64,000 bases of DNA, taken from contig CAZBUH010000001.1 in assembly GCA_964495095.1 (NCBI GenBank), positions 1 to 64,000 on the forward strand, written 5' to 3'. The DNA is from CAZBUH01 sp964495095. GTDB lineage: Bacteria > Bacillota > Clostridia > Oscillospirales > Oscillospiraceae. The position numbers and the translations under genes were made by a program. Numbering within the stretch: the first letter of the stretch is position 1; each line of letters begins with the position of its first letter. This document shows, in pieces, positions 16,009-24,653 of the stretch. The notes below the pieces were generated by a model. The model was given only the letters and a program-made list of their open reading frames with translations, made no database searches and had not been told where the DNA came from.

Positions 16009-17757
16009 ATGCCACTTGACGCGGTATGCCTTTCGGCCCTTTGCGGTGAGCTGGGCCGGCGCATAATCGGTATGAAAATAGATAAGGTGCAGCAGCCTGA
16101 GAGGGACGAGATACTGCTGAATCTCCGGGGAAACGGCGACAACTGCCGGCTTCTTATATCAGCCGGAACGGGAAATGCCAGGGTGCATGTGACGGAGTTT
16201 TCCTACGAAAATCCTCAGACGCCGCCCATGTTCTGTATGCTTCTGCGAAAGCACCTTGTGGGCGCAAAGATATGCGGGCTCACGCAGCCGCCTATGGAGC
16301 GGATGCTGGATATGGAACTGGACACCTACGACGAGATGGGCGTATACTGCAAAAAACGGCTTATATTGGAGATTATGGGCCGCTACTCAAATATCATCCT
16401 GGTGGGGCCCGACGGTATAATAATTGACTGCCTCCGGCGCGTCGATTCGGAGATGTCCGAAAGGCGCCAGGTGCTGCCGGGTCTTATATACAGGCTTCCG
16501 CCGAAGCAGGATAAGCTTAACCCGGCGGAGACAGGCAGCCTTGAAGCTGTTTTTGGCCTGAATCCTCCGGCAGGGCAGCTTGATAAATGGCTTCTGGGCA
16601 ATTTTGAAGGGCTTTCCCCCCTGATATGCCGCGAAATCGTAAGCCGGGCCTACGGCAGGACGGATATAAGAGCGGAGGAGTGTGACGATCTTCGCCCCCT
16701 GGCGTCGGAATTTGAAAGGCTTATGGGGAGCGTAAAAAGCGGAAGCTTTACTCCGCTGCTGCTCTCCGAACAGGGGAAACCGGCGGATTTCTCATATACG
16801 GACATAACCCAGTACGGCGATATATACGATAAAGAGAATATGGGGGGCTTTTCCCAGCTTCTTGAAGCGTATTATACAAGACGCGATAAAGCCGACCGGG
16901 TGCGCCAGCGGGCGCAGTCCATGACCAAAACCGTAAAAAACGCGGCAGCCAGGATAGAGCGGAAATTAAATCTCCAGCGTCAGGAGTACACCGCCACCCT
17001 GGACAGGGACAGGCTCCGTCAGCAGGGCGATATAATCACTGCAAACCTCTATCAGATGCAAAAGGGCATGACGGTGCTGAAGGCCGCGGACTTTTACTCT
17101 GAAGACGGTGTGGAGGTGGAAATTCGCCTTGACCCACGGAAAACCCCGCAGCAGAACGCGGCGAAATACTACAGGGATTACACAAAGGCGAAAAACGCCG
17201 AAAAGGTGCTGTCTGAGCAGATTTTAAGCGGGGAGAACGAGCTTCAGTATTTAAACAGCGTAATAGAGGAGATAGAAAAGGCCGAGGGCGAGCGGGATCT
17301 TGCGGAGATACGCCAGGAGCTTACGGACACGGGTTATCTCCGGCGCCAGAAGAGCGGGAAAAAGGAAAAGCGTGTTGAGCAGAAGCCCATGCACTTCCGC
17401 TCGGAGAGCGGCTACGACATATGGGTGGGCAAAAACAATATCCAAAACGACCGTCTGACGCTGAAAACGGCTCTTAAAACGGATATCTGGCTCCACACCC
17501 AGAAAATACACGGCTCACATGTTATCATATCCTGCGGAGGCACAACGCCTGACAACGGGACGGTTGAGACTGCGGCGATGCTTGCCGCTCTCTATTCCCA
17601 GGGGCGGGAAAGCCGGAAGGTGCCAGTGGATTACACGGCGGTAAAAAATGTAAAAAAGCCCTCGGGAGGAAAGCCGGGAATGGTCATATATGTGGACTAC
17701 AAAACGGTTTTTGTTACGCCGGATGAAAAGCTCGCTGAAAAGCTCCGGGTAAAATAA
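16009..17757 (+). CDS. rqcH: NFACT protein RqcH (ribosome quality control, Ala-tail factor)
   Basis: A 582-residue NFACT-N/coiled-coil/NFACT-R protein, formerly annotated as a fibronectin-binding protein. RqcH binds obstructed 50S subunits and recruits tRNA-Ala to add C-terminal alanine tails. Visible features are the N-terminal LDAVCLSALCGELGRRIIGMKIDK, EIMGRYSNIILVGPDG, a central coiled coil (about 290-440), and the C-terminal NFACT-R block YDIWVGKNNIQNDRLT with DIWLHTQKIHGSHVII. The tRNA-contacting Asp-Arg pair known from B. subtilis (D97/R98) appears here as Glu97-Arg98, a conservative change. It is translationally adjacent to mrnC and ends at a strong terminator. Confidence 0.93.
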   Translation: MPLDAVCLSALCGELGRRIIGMKIDKVQQPERDEILLNLRGNGDNCRLLISAGTGNARVHVTEFSYENPQTPPMFCMLLRKHLVGAKICGLTQPPMERMLDMELDTYDEMGVYCKKRLILEIMGRYSNIILVGPDGIIIDCLRRVDSEMSERRQVLPGLIYRLPPKQDKLNPAETGSLEAVFGLNPPAGQLDKWLLGNFEGLSPLICREIVSRAYGRTDIRAEECDDLRPLASEFERLMGSVKSGSFTPLLLSEQGKPADFSYTDITQYGDIYDKENMGGFSQLLEAYYTRRDKADRVRQRAQSMTKTVKNAAARIERKLNLQRQEYTATLDRDRLRQQGDIITANLYQMQKGMTVLKAADFYSEDGVEVEIRLDPRKTPQQNAAKYYRDYTKAKNAEKVLSEQILSGENELQYLNSVIEEIEKAEGERDLAEIRQELTDTGYLRRQKSGKKEKRVEQKPMHFRSESGYDIWVGKNNIQNDRLTLKTALKTDIWLHTQKIHGSHVIISCGGTTPDNGTVETAAMLAALYSQGRESRKVPVDYTAVKNVKKPSGGKPGMVIYVDYKTVFVTPDEKLAEKLRVK

Positions 17758-17798
17758 CTAAAACGCTGATTGCACAATTTAGCAATCAGCGTTTTAAC
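17757..17798. terminator. Bidirectional terminator between rqcH and feoB
   Basis: A perfect inverted repeat (AAAACGCTGATTGC / GCAATCAGCGTTTT) with A and T flanks separates the convergent genes. Confidence 0.92.
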
Positions 17799-19600
17799 TA
17801 TATAAGCGAAAACAGCTTTGACAGAAGATTTGTGATAACGCATATGGCCCCGCCGCATATTGCCGGTATGAATATTGCGGCAAGGGTCCATTTTACGCTG
17901 CCGGTTTCCTTTTTTATAGTCATTATCGTGGTGGCGCAGGGCCAGTGGAGAAGGAAAAATATCACGGTGTTCAACGCTGTAAGCCAGGTCCAGCCGTTAT
18001 CTGCAAAAAGTGTTCGGATAGCTTCCAGACTCGTCAGCTCTGTAAGGGAGCCGGAGGCGGTGTAGGCCATTATCATTATCGGTATTACTATCTCGCTTGC
18101 CGGAAGTCCCAGTATAAAAGCCAGCAGTATCACGCCGTCAAGCCCCATAAGACGCCCTGCCGGCTCCAAAAAGGAGGCCGCGTGGCTTAAAAGGGAAGCC
18201 CCGCCAACGGAGATATTGGCTAATATCCATATAAGTATGCCGGCCGGGGCCGCGGCGGTAATTGCCCGCCCCAGGACAAATATGCCTCTGTCGCATATAG
18301 AGCGGATGATTATTTTCCCAAGCTGCGGTTTCCGGTAGGGAGGAAGCTCCAGGGTGAATGTGGTCGTCTCGCCTTTTAATATCGTTTTAGAGAGCGCCGC
18401 CGATACTAAAAAGGTCATCAATATCCCAAAGACTATCACAGCCGTAAGCGTCAGCGCAGAGCCTGCTGAGGAGGCAAACATAAAGCAGCCGATCAGCGTG
18501 AGCATAGCCGGAAAACGACCGTTGCAGGGCAGAAAACAATTTGTGATAATGGCTATAAGCCGCTCCCTGGGAGAGTCGATTATGCGGCAACCGGTGACGC
18601 CCACGGCGTTGCATCCAAGGCCCTGGCACATGGTAAGGGCCTGCTTTCCGCAGGTGCCGCAGGCTTTGAAGAATTTATCAAGATTAAAGGCCACCCGGGG
18701 CAGATAGCCCAGATCCTCCAGGAATGTAAACAGCGGGAAAAATATGAGCATCGGCGGCAGCATGACGGACACCACCCAGGCCACCGTCCGCCAGCAGCCG
18801 TCGGCCAAAAGCGAGCAGAGCCAGTCGGGCAGATGCAGCGACAGGAGCCCGGAATAAATATTGTCCTGGGCGCCCAGCAGAATATTTGAGAGCCACTGGG
18901 AGGGATAGTTTGACCCCTGTATTGTAAGCCAGAATATTACCGCCAGCATAAGTAGCATTATGGGAAGCCCGGTGAATTTTCCCGTAAGCAGCTTATCTAT
19001 CTTTCTGTCCTTTTTATCCGGCGCTTCGGTGAATTCAACGCACTCCGCGGCAACGCCCTCGGCCATTATGACCGCGCACTTTTCATCCTCCGGCGGCAGC
19101 GAAAAAGCCGGGGATCCGGATGTCCTGGAAAGTATCGCGTTCTTGAGCCGCCGCAGATCCGCGGGGTTTCTGGCGGTGATGCCCACTACCGGTACGCCGA
19201 GCTCCCTGGAGAGCTTTTTTAAATCTATCCTGACGCCGCGCGCTGTGGCTTCATCCATAAGGTTTACGCAGACAATGGAGTTATGGCACATATTTATTAC
19301 CTGGAGAGCCAGAATAAGATTCCGCTCAAGGCAGGAAGCGTCACAAACTATCACCACCCGGTCGTACTGCCCGTTTACGAGGTAGTCCCTGGTGACCTTC
19401 TCCTCCGCCGAGCTGGGGCGGAGGGAATATGTACCGGGCAAATCCACAAGGGTACATTCTGTACCTCTGTCGGCAAAAGTGCCCATCGCCACACCGACGG
19501 TTTTGCCGGGCCAGTTCCCGGTATGCTGATTCATACCTGTAAGCCCGTTAAAAACAGTGCTTTTTCCTACGTTAGGGTTTCCGACCAAGGCTACCTGCAT
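17798..19600 (-). CDS. feoB: Ferrous iron transporter FeoB
   Basis: A 600-residue GTPase-coupled Fe2+ importer. The N-terminal G domain has G1 GNPNVGKST (residues 7-15), G3 DLPGTYSL and G4 NLMDEA. A helical spacer follows, then a membrane core of about eight segments with the Gate motifs; the first core block contains PRVAFNLDKFFKACGTCGKQ and GLGCNAVGVTGCRIID, and the second lies near the C-terminus. It is somewhat short for FeoB because the C-terminal FeoC-like tail is absent. It follows feoA by four bases, so the two are coexpressed, presumably under iron control, although no Fur or DtxR box is obvious. Confidence 0.95.
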   Translation of the reverse strand: MQVALVGNPNVGKSTVFNGLTGMNQHTGNWPGKTVGVAMGTFADRGTECTLVDLPGTYSLRPSSAEEKVTRDYLVNGQYDRVVIVCDASCLERNLILALQVINMCHNSIVCVNLMDEATARGVRIDLKKLSRELGVPVVGITARNPADLRRLKNAILSRTSGSPAFSLPPEDEKCAVIMAEGVAAECVEFTEAPDKKDRKIDKLLTGKFTGLPIMLLMLAVIFWLTIQGSNYPSQWLSNILLGAQDNIYSGLLSLHLPDWLCSLLADGCWRTVAWVVSVMLPPMLIFFPLFTFLEDLGYLPRVAFNLDKFFKACGTCGKQALTMCQGLGCNAVGVTGCRIIDSPRERLIAIITNCFLPCNGRFPAMLTLIGCFMFASSAGSALTLTAVIVFGILMTFLVSAALSKTILKGETTTFTLELPPYRKPQLGKIIIRSICDRGIFVLGRAITAAAPAGILIWILANISVGGASLLSHAASFLEPAGRLMGLDGVILLAFILGLPASEIVIPIMIMAYTASGSLTELTSLEAIRTLFADNGWTWLTALNTVIFFLLHWPCATTIMTIKKETGSVKWTLAAIFIPAICGGAICVITNLLSKLFSLI

Positions 19601-19604
19601 CGGC

Positions 19605-19838
19605 TTACCCTACCATTATGCGGCGGGCGTCCTCGGAGCGGAGGGCTATTACTGCTCCGCGTATCATATACGCCGTCGGGTCGCCAAAGGGGCTTTTTTG
19701 CAGGCACTTTATGCCGGTGCCCTCGATAAGACCTATATCAGAAAGCCGCCGCCGCATAGCCTCGCTGCAGCTCAGGCTGTGTACCGTGGCGCTGCCGCCC
19801 ACCTGTAAGGTGTTCAGCGGAAAAATATTTTGTTCCAT
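19605..19838 (-). CDS. feoA: Ferrous iron transport accessory protein FeoA
   Basis: A 77-residue SH3-like small protein. Family pattern: LNTLQVGGSATVHSLSC, then MRRRLSDIGLIEGTGIKCLQ and a C-terminal AYMIRGAVIALRSEDARRI strand pair. FeoA is a cytosolic regulator or partner of FeoB's G domain. It is the first gene of the feoAB operon. The 200-base stretch upstream to the pfp terminator shows no clear promoter. Confidence 0.92.
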   Translation of the reverse strand: MEQNIFPLNTLQVGGSATVHSLSCSEAMRRRLSDIGLIEGTGIKCLQKSPFGDPTAYMIRGAVIALRSEDARRIMVG

Positions 19839-19969
19839 GATGTATCGGCTCCGTTCAAATTTAAGTATGGGAATGGAGTTATCCCGATATATACTATGAC
19901 GGAGCCGGTGCTGTGGTGTCCGGACACGGCGGCGTATGCGTCAGGAGATTTTTTGAATTTTTCCAGAAT

Positions 19970-20008
19970 AAAACCCCGGAAGCTGATTTGTCAGCTTCCG
20001 GGGTTATT
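19970..20008 (-). terminator. Terminator of pfp
   Basis: The inverted repeat AACCCCGGAAGCTGA / TCAGCTTCCGGGGTT has a TTTG-type loop and is followed on the minus strand by TTTTATT. Confidence 0.9.
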
Positions 20009-20039
20009 GGCCTGCGGCATTGCCGCCGTATATTATTTA

Positions 20040-21284
20040 TCAGGCATTTGCCAGGACTTTTTTCAGCTTTGCAAAGCGGGGAAGGGAATTTTCAAGCTTG
20101 CGGGCCGGCTCACCCTGGATAAGGGGCAGGGCATAGTCGATAAATTCCTGAGTAACGCCGTCGCCGGTGGGGGTTATCCACTCCAGCGGGACCTTCTTTT
20201 CGTAGTTTGCAACGGAGGTCAGGGGGAGCAGAGCGGTTTTGCAGACATATTTGCCGTCAACATACTCTCTCTCAAAGGCCACCATCATACCTGTGGTGCC
20301 GTTTACCGCGCTCTCAACGGCAACCTTACCTGCCATGAAAGCCTCGTCAATATCAGTCTGGGAGGCCAAATGAGCGCCGCAGCGCTGGAGAAGGCTCAGC
20401 TCTATGCCCCTTACCTTGGCGCCGGTCTTTTCCTTTACCACATTTGCCAGCAGGGAAGCAAGACCGCCGAGCTGCGCGTGGCCAAAGCCGTCGGTAGCGG
20501 AGGTTTTTGCCTCGGAGACAAAGGAGCCGTCGGCATAGTGGATGCCCTCGGAAACGGCCACAATGCAGTTGCCTTTTTTGCTGTATATATCCGACACCTT
20601 CTTTAAGAAGCTGTCCATGTCAAAATCAACTTCGGGGAGATAGATAAGGTCGGGGCCCGCTCCTGCGACAGAGGCAAGGGAGGCGGCGCCTGCCAGCCAT
20701 CCGGCGTGGCGGCCCATAATCTCGATTATAGTGACCATCCCGGTGTCGTACACATGGGCGTCTTTATATACCTCGGCAATGGAGGTAGCTATGTATTTTG
20801 CGGCGCTTGCGAAGCCGGGGCAGTGGTCGGTGCCGTAGAGGTCGTTGTCAATGGTTTTGGGTATGCCCATGACGTTGCACTCATATCCGCTCTTGGCCAT
20901 ATATCTGCTTATTTTGTCGCAGGTATCCATGGAGTCGTTTCCGCCGTTATAGAAGAAGTAGCGGACATTGTATTTTTTGAATATTTCAAGAATGCGCTTA
21001 TAGTCGGTATCATCCTTTTCCGGGTCTGCCATTTTGTAGCGGCAGGAGCCAAGCTCCGAAGAGGGAGTGTTGAGAAGAAGCTCCAGCTCCGCCGGGTCCT
21101 CCTTGTCCATAACGTAGAGCTTGTCGTCCAATACGCCCTTTATGCCATGGGCCGCGCCCAGTACCATAGTGATTTCTTCCGCCTCAAGAGCTGTCTTTAT
21201 TGCGCCGTATGCGCTGGCGTTTATGACCGCGGTAGGTCCGCCGGACTGGCCGATAATGCACGCGCCTTTTAATCCTTTGCTCAT
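20040..21284 (-). CDS. pfp: Pyrophosphate-dependent 6-phosphofructokinase
   Basis: A 414-residue PFK-superfamily enzyme that interconverts fructose 6-phosphate and fructose 1,6-bisphosphate using PPi. The substrate loop IGQSGGPTAVINAS is at residues 11-24. GGND at 114-117 replaces the GGDG of ATP enzymes, and PKTIDND with Lys at 142-148 replaces PGTIDND; both changes are the recognised marks of PPi dependence. Further blocks are IIEIMGRHAGWLAG and IELSLLQRCGAHLAS. It is divergently oriented from the aldolase gene, with separate good promoters, so the two consecutive glycolytic steps can be co-controlled. A second, ATP-type PFK is at 33727. Confidence 0.93.
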   Translation of the reverse strand: MSKGLKGACIIGQSGGPTAVINASAYGAIKTALEAEEITMVLGAAHGIKGVLDDKLYVMDKEDPAELELLLNTPSSELGSCRYKMADPEKDDTDYKRILEIFKKYNVRYFFYNGGNDSMDTCDKISRYMAKSGYECNVMGIPKTIDNDLYGTDHCPGFASAAKYIATSIAEVYKDAHVYDTGMVTIIEIMGRHAGWLAGAASLASVAGAGPDLIYLPEVDFDMDSFLKKVSDIYSKKGNCIVAVSEGIHYADGSFVSEAKTSATDGFGHAQLGGLASLLANVVKEKTGAKVRGIELSLLQRCGAHLASQTDIDEAFMAGKVAVESAVNGTTGMMVAFEREYVDGKYVCKTALLPLTSVANYEKKVPLEWITPTGDGVTQEFIDYALPLIQGEPARKLENSLPRFAKLKKVLANA

Positions 21285-21327
21285 AAAAAAGCCTCCCGTA
21301 ATTTATATTTATCATGAAACCTATTGA

Positions 21328-21356
21328 ATAATAACACATAGATGGGACAAAATCAA
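21328..21356 (-). promoter_or_regulatory. Sigma-A promoter of pfp
   Basis: On the minus strand, TTGATT and TATTAT are separated by 17 bases. A GGGAGG Shine-Dalgarno sequence precedes the pfp ATG. Confidence 0.6.
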
Positions 21357-21380
21357 ACTGCAAATTGTTTAAATTTACGC

Positions 21381-21408
21381 TTGAAATAGTGCGGAAATAT
21401 GTTAGTAT
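21381..21408 (+). promoter_or_regulatory. Sigma-A promoter of fba
   Basis: TTGAAA and TAGTAT are separated by 16 bases, with a TG one base before the -10 (extended -10). An AAGGAGA Shine-Dalgarno sequence lies at 21440-21446. Confidence 0.65.
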
Positions 21409-21455
21409 ATTTATGGTTAAGTGACATTTTATTCTTATTAAGGAGATGCTGAACT

Positions 21456-22421
21456 ATGGCATTAGTAACAACTACTGAAATGTTCAAGAAAGCCTATAAC
21501 GGCGGCTACGCTATCGGCGCTTTCAATGTGAACAACATGGAGATCGTCCAGGGCATTACGGAGGCCGCCAAAGAGGTCAACGCTCCGCTGATCCTCCAGG
21601 TATCCAAGGGCGCCCGCGCCTATGCAAATCACACATATCTTGTAAAGCTGGTGGAGGCCGCCATTATCGAGACCGGTCTGCCCATCTGCCTGCACCTTGA
21701 CCACGGCGACAGCTTCGAGACCTGCAAATCCTGCGTTGACGGCGGTTTTACCTCCGTTATGATCGACGCTTCCAGCAAACCTTTTAATGAGAACATAGAG
21801 ATTACAAAAAAGGTTGTGGAATACGCCCATGACCATGGGGTTGTGGTAGAGGCCGAGCTTGGCACTCTGGCCGGTGTTGAGGATGAAGTTAAGGTCTCTG
21901 CCGAGGATTCCTCTTACACACACCCTGAAGAGGTTGAGGAATTCGTCACAAAGACCGGCTGCGACTCGCTGGCTATCGCCATCGGCACATCTCACGGCGC
22001 ATATAAGTTCACCCCCGAGCAGTGCACCCGCAATGAGCAGGGTATCCTTGTGCCGCCTCCGCTCCGCTTCGACGTGTTGGAGGAGGTCTCCAGACGCCTG
22101 CCCGGATTCCCGATAGTCCTCCACGGCTCATCCTCAGTACCCCAGGAGTTCGTTAAGATGGTAAACGAAAACGGCGGCAACATGCCCAACGCCATCGGCG
22201 TTCCTGAGGAGCAGCTCCGCAAGGCCGCTTCGATGTCCGTCTGCAAGATAAACATCGACTCCGACCTGCGTCTTGCCATGACCGGCACCATACGCCAGTA
22301 TTTGAACGAGCATCCCGCGGACTTTGATCCCCGCCAGTATCTGAAGCCCGCACGTGCCGCTATAAAAGAGCTTGTAAAGCACAAGCTTGTGGATGTGCTC
22401 GGCTGCGCCGGCAAGGCATAA
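21456..22421 (+). CDS. fba: Class II fructose-bisphosphate aldolase
   Basis: A 321-residue zinc-dependent aldolase that cleaves fructose 1,6-bisphosphate to GAP and DHAP. The catalytic Asp and zinc His are in HLDHGDSFE (about residues 80-88). The Glu-rich loop VVVEAELGTLAGVED, the zinc His of IAIGTSHGAYKF and the phosphate-binding LHGSSSVP are all present. The protein uses a conspicuously optimal codon set compared with its neighbours, consistent with high expression. It sits divergently from pfp and has its own promoter and an ideal Shine-Dalgarno sequence. Confidence 0.96.
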   Translation: MALVTTTEMFKKAYNGGYAIGAFNVNNMEIVQGITEAAKEVNAPLILQVSKGARAYANHTYLVKLVEAAIIETGLPICLHLDHGDSFETCKSCVDGGFTSVMIDASSKPFNENIEITKKVVEYAHDHGVVVEAELGTLAGVEDEVKVSAEDSSYTHPEEVEEFVTKTGCDSLAIAIGTSHGAYKFTPEQCTRNEQGILVPPPLRFDVLEEVSRRLPGFPIVLHGSSSVPQEFVKMVNENGGNMPNAIGVPEEQLRKAASMSVCKINIDSDLRLAMTGTIRQYLNEHPADFDPRQYLKPARAAIKELVKHKLVDVLGCAGKA

Positions 22422-22436
22422 GAGCAAAAAAACTAT

Positions 22437-22472
22437 GGCAGGTATTCGGTCCACGGATGCCTGCCTTTTATT
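22437..22472 (+). terminator. Terminator of fba
   Basis: GGCAGGTAT pairs with ATGCCTGCC across a short loop and is followed by TTTTATT. Confidence 0.75.
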
Positions 22473-22490
22473 GTAAGAGGAGGCGAAAAT

Positions 22491-23237
22491 GTGAAGCTTA
22501 AAAATATCCCCGGTGGGGAATATATAATTTTTGCGGCGCTGTCGCTTTTATTCCTGCTTCTTGGAATATTTATAAGCGGATCATCGCCGCTGGCCATGTT
22601 TTTCTGCCTGCTGTCATTTCTGATTTCAGGCTTCTCCACAATATCTGCGGCGGGCAAAAACGCCATATGGCGCAAAAACGTGGACGAGAGGCTTATCGTT
22701 TCCGGCTGCTGCGCTGCGGCGTTTCTCAGCGGACATTATATTGACGGCGCGGTGTCAATGCTCGTTTTTCAGCTATTGTACCCGCTGAGGAACGATTTGG
22801 CGATGTACGCCGTAAAAAATGATTTTCTGCCGGCAGAGAGGGAGATCAAGGCGGTGCGCCTTGGCAGGCTTCTGCTGATTCCCGCCGCCGCTGTAGTCGA
22901 TTTACTCCTTATTTTTGCCTTTAAGCTGCCGGCAGGGGAGACGGCGTATCGGACGGCTGGAATTCTGGTGCCGCTGTTTCCGACGGTCATCCTGATGTTC
23001 ATAACGGCTGTCAGGCAGAACTTTAAGGATAAAATAAAGTTTTCCGGCTTTCTCTATCTGCTCACTGTAATGTCGATGATAAAAATTATTACGGCGGTAC
23101 TTATGGGAATGGGTATTATAAATGCCTGGGCTGTGATATTAATCGATTACAGTGCGTCGGCAGCCGCCGAAGGAGCTGTGATTTTACTGATGCAGAGCGC
23201 CCATCTCTATTGTAAAAAAACCGGTAATGATATATAA
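22491..23237 (+). CDS. Membrane protein resembling the transmembrane scaffold of a P1B-type ATPase without catalytic domains
   Basis: A 248-residue protein with about eight hydrophobic segments (roughly 11-29, 33-52, 68-81, 84-98, 126-145, 155-177, 192-210, 213-235). Order and spacing follow a heavy-metal P1B ATPase. SSPLAMFFCLLSFLISG and a KNAIWRKNVDERLIVSG segment match the canonical K-N-i-..-g-x-v-f-D-E-n-f-L-M-t-i region. GHYIDGAVSMLVFQL matches the TM2 pattern eY-EavaVMLfyqv, and the end (MIKIITAVLMGMGIINAWAVIL) matches the last two helices. The actuator, phosphorylation and nucleotide domains are replaced by short loops, and the CPC of the fourth helix reads FPT (163-165). The GTG start has an AAGAGGAGG Shine-Dalgarno sequence. 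It precedes trkH by 41 bases. Ancestry is an inference; function is unknown. Confidence 0.6.
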   Translation: MKLKNIPGGEYIIFAALSLLFLLLGIFISGSSPLAMFFCLLSFLISGFSTISAAGKNAIWRKNVDERLIVSGCCAAAFLSGHYIDGAVSMLVFQLLYPLRNDLAMYAVKNDFLPAEREIKAVRLGRLLLIPAAAVVDLLLIFAFKLPAGETAYRTAGILVPLFPTVILMFITAVRQNFKDKIKFSGFLYLLTVMSMIKIITAVLMGMGIINAWAVILIDYSASAAAEGAVILLMQSAHLYCKKTGNDI

Positions 23238-23278
23238 TTACTCTATTATCAGGATAATTTTATTGGGAGCCGTATAGT

Positions 23279-24640
23279 ATGGATTTCAGGCATATTGTAA
23301 TAAAACATAATATGAAGTCCCGAAAATTCAGTCCTACAAGAATAATCATTTTTGTATTTATTGCCATTATAGCCGTGGGGACGCTGCTGCTTATGCTCCC
23401 GGTTTCATCGGCCTCCGGCGAATTTACGGACCCATTTACTGCGCTTTTTACTGCCACGTCCGCCACCTGTGTTACGGGTCTTGTGGTAAGGGATACATAT
23501 GCGTATTGGAGCACCTTTGGCCAGATCATTATACTCATAATGATACAGGCCGGAGGGCTTGGCTTTATGAGTATCGTATCCATTTTCTTCTTCCTTATGA
23601 ATAAGAAAATCGGCCTGAGGGAGAGGCTCCTTATGATGCAGAGCCTGAACCTCAATGATTTGGGCGGCGTTGTGAGCATCTCAAAGCATATCCTGCTGGG
23701 TACGCTTATTTTTGAAGGACTTGGAGCGGCGATACTTTCGCTGTGCTTTGTACCCGCCCAGGGATTACGGGGAATATGGATGGGCATATTTCATTCGGTG
23801 TCGGCCTTCTGCAACGCGGGCTTTGATATTATAGGCAGCACCAGCGTCATGCCATACAGTAATAACCCGATTGTGCTTCTGACTCTGGCAGCCCTTGTGG
23901 TTATAGGCGGCCTTGGGTTCTTTGTCTGGGAGGATCTTATACGTCTTTTCCGCAGGAAAAAACGGCTTACGGTTTATACAAAGATAGTACTTGTGTCTAC
24001 CGGTATACTGCTTGCAGGCGGTACCGTCTGTTTTTTGATAACAGAATACGCCAATCCGGAAACCTTAGGCGGGATGAGCGCTCCCTATAAGCTGCTGCAC
24101 GCGTTTTTCCAGTCCGTTACTACGAGAACTGCGGGATTCGATGCTGTGGGGCAGGAAAAACTTACCGACACCTCAAAAATGCTCTCCATAATTCTTATGC
24201 TCATCGGCGGCTCAGGTGGCTCGACAGCCGGCGGTATCAAAACCGTGACCGTCTCGGTGCTGTTTTTATCGGTGATAGCAGCTTTCCGCGGCAAACGGGA
24301 GCTTGTGATATTCGGGCGGCGGATTTCTGACACAAATATCAGCAACGCCGTCGCCGTCGCCGTTATGGGAGTATCCATCGCGCTGATTTCAGGTATGCTC
24401 ATATCCTTTATAAACGGTATCCCGATGCTGGACTCCCTGTATGAAGCGGCCTCGGCTTACGGCACCGTGGGCCTTACGTCTGGGGTGACCGGTGCTGCAA
24501 ATACCGTGTCGAAGGTAATACTTATAATCTGCATGTTTGCCGGCAAGGTCGGCGTTACCACAATAAGCGTCGCGTTTATGGTGAACAGGAGCAGTAATTC
24601 CAATATACGATATCCAAGCGAAAACATCATGATAGGCTGA
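23279..24640 (+). CDS. TrkH/KtrB-type potassium transporter membrane subunit
   Basis: A 453-residue cation translocating subunit of the Trk/Ktr/HKT superfamily. The four pore-loop repeats are recognisable: TATSATCVTGLVVRD, VSAFCNAGFDIIG, TTRTAGFDAVG and ASAYGTVGLTSGV. The central GGSGGSTAGGIKTVT belongs to the TrkH-type intramembrane loop. About eight M1-P-M2 type segments fill the rest. It is followed 13 bases later by its gating RCK subunit, so K+ uptake is encoded as a complete two-gene system. KtrB and TrkH cannot be cleanly separated by eye. Confidence 0.93.
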   Translation: MDFRHIVIKHNMKSRKFSPTRIIIFVFIAIIAVGTLLLMLPVSSASGEFTDPFTALFTATSATCVTGLVVRDTYAYWSTFGQIIILIMIQAGGLGFMSIVSIFFFLMNKKIGLRERLLMMQSLNLNDLGGVVSISKHILLGTLIFEGLGAAILSLCFVPAQGLRGIWMGIFHSVSAFCNAGFDIIGSTSVMPYSNNPIVLLTLAALVVIGGLGFFVWEDLIRLFRRKKRLTVYTKIVLVSTGILLAGGTVCFLITEYANPETLGGMSAPYKLLHAFFQSVTTRTAGFDAVGQEKLTDTSKMLSIILMLIGGSGGSTAGGIKTVTVSVLFLSVIAAFRGKRELVIFGRRISDTNISNAVAVAVMGVSIALISGMLISFINGIPMLDSLYEAASAYGTVGLTSGVTGAANTVSKVILIICMFAGKVGVTTISVAFMVNRSSNSNIRYPSENIMIG

Positions 24641-24653
24641 GCGGAGGGATAGA

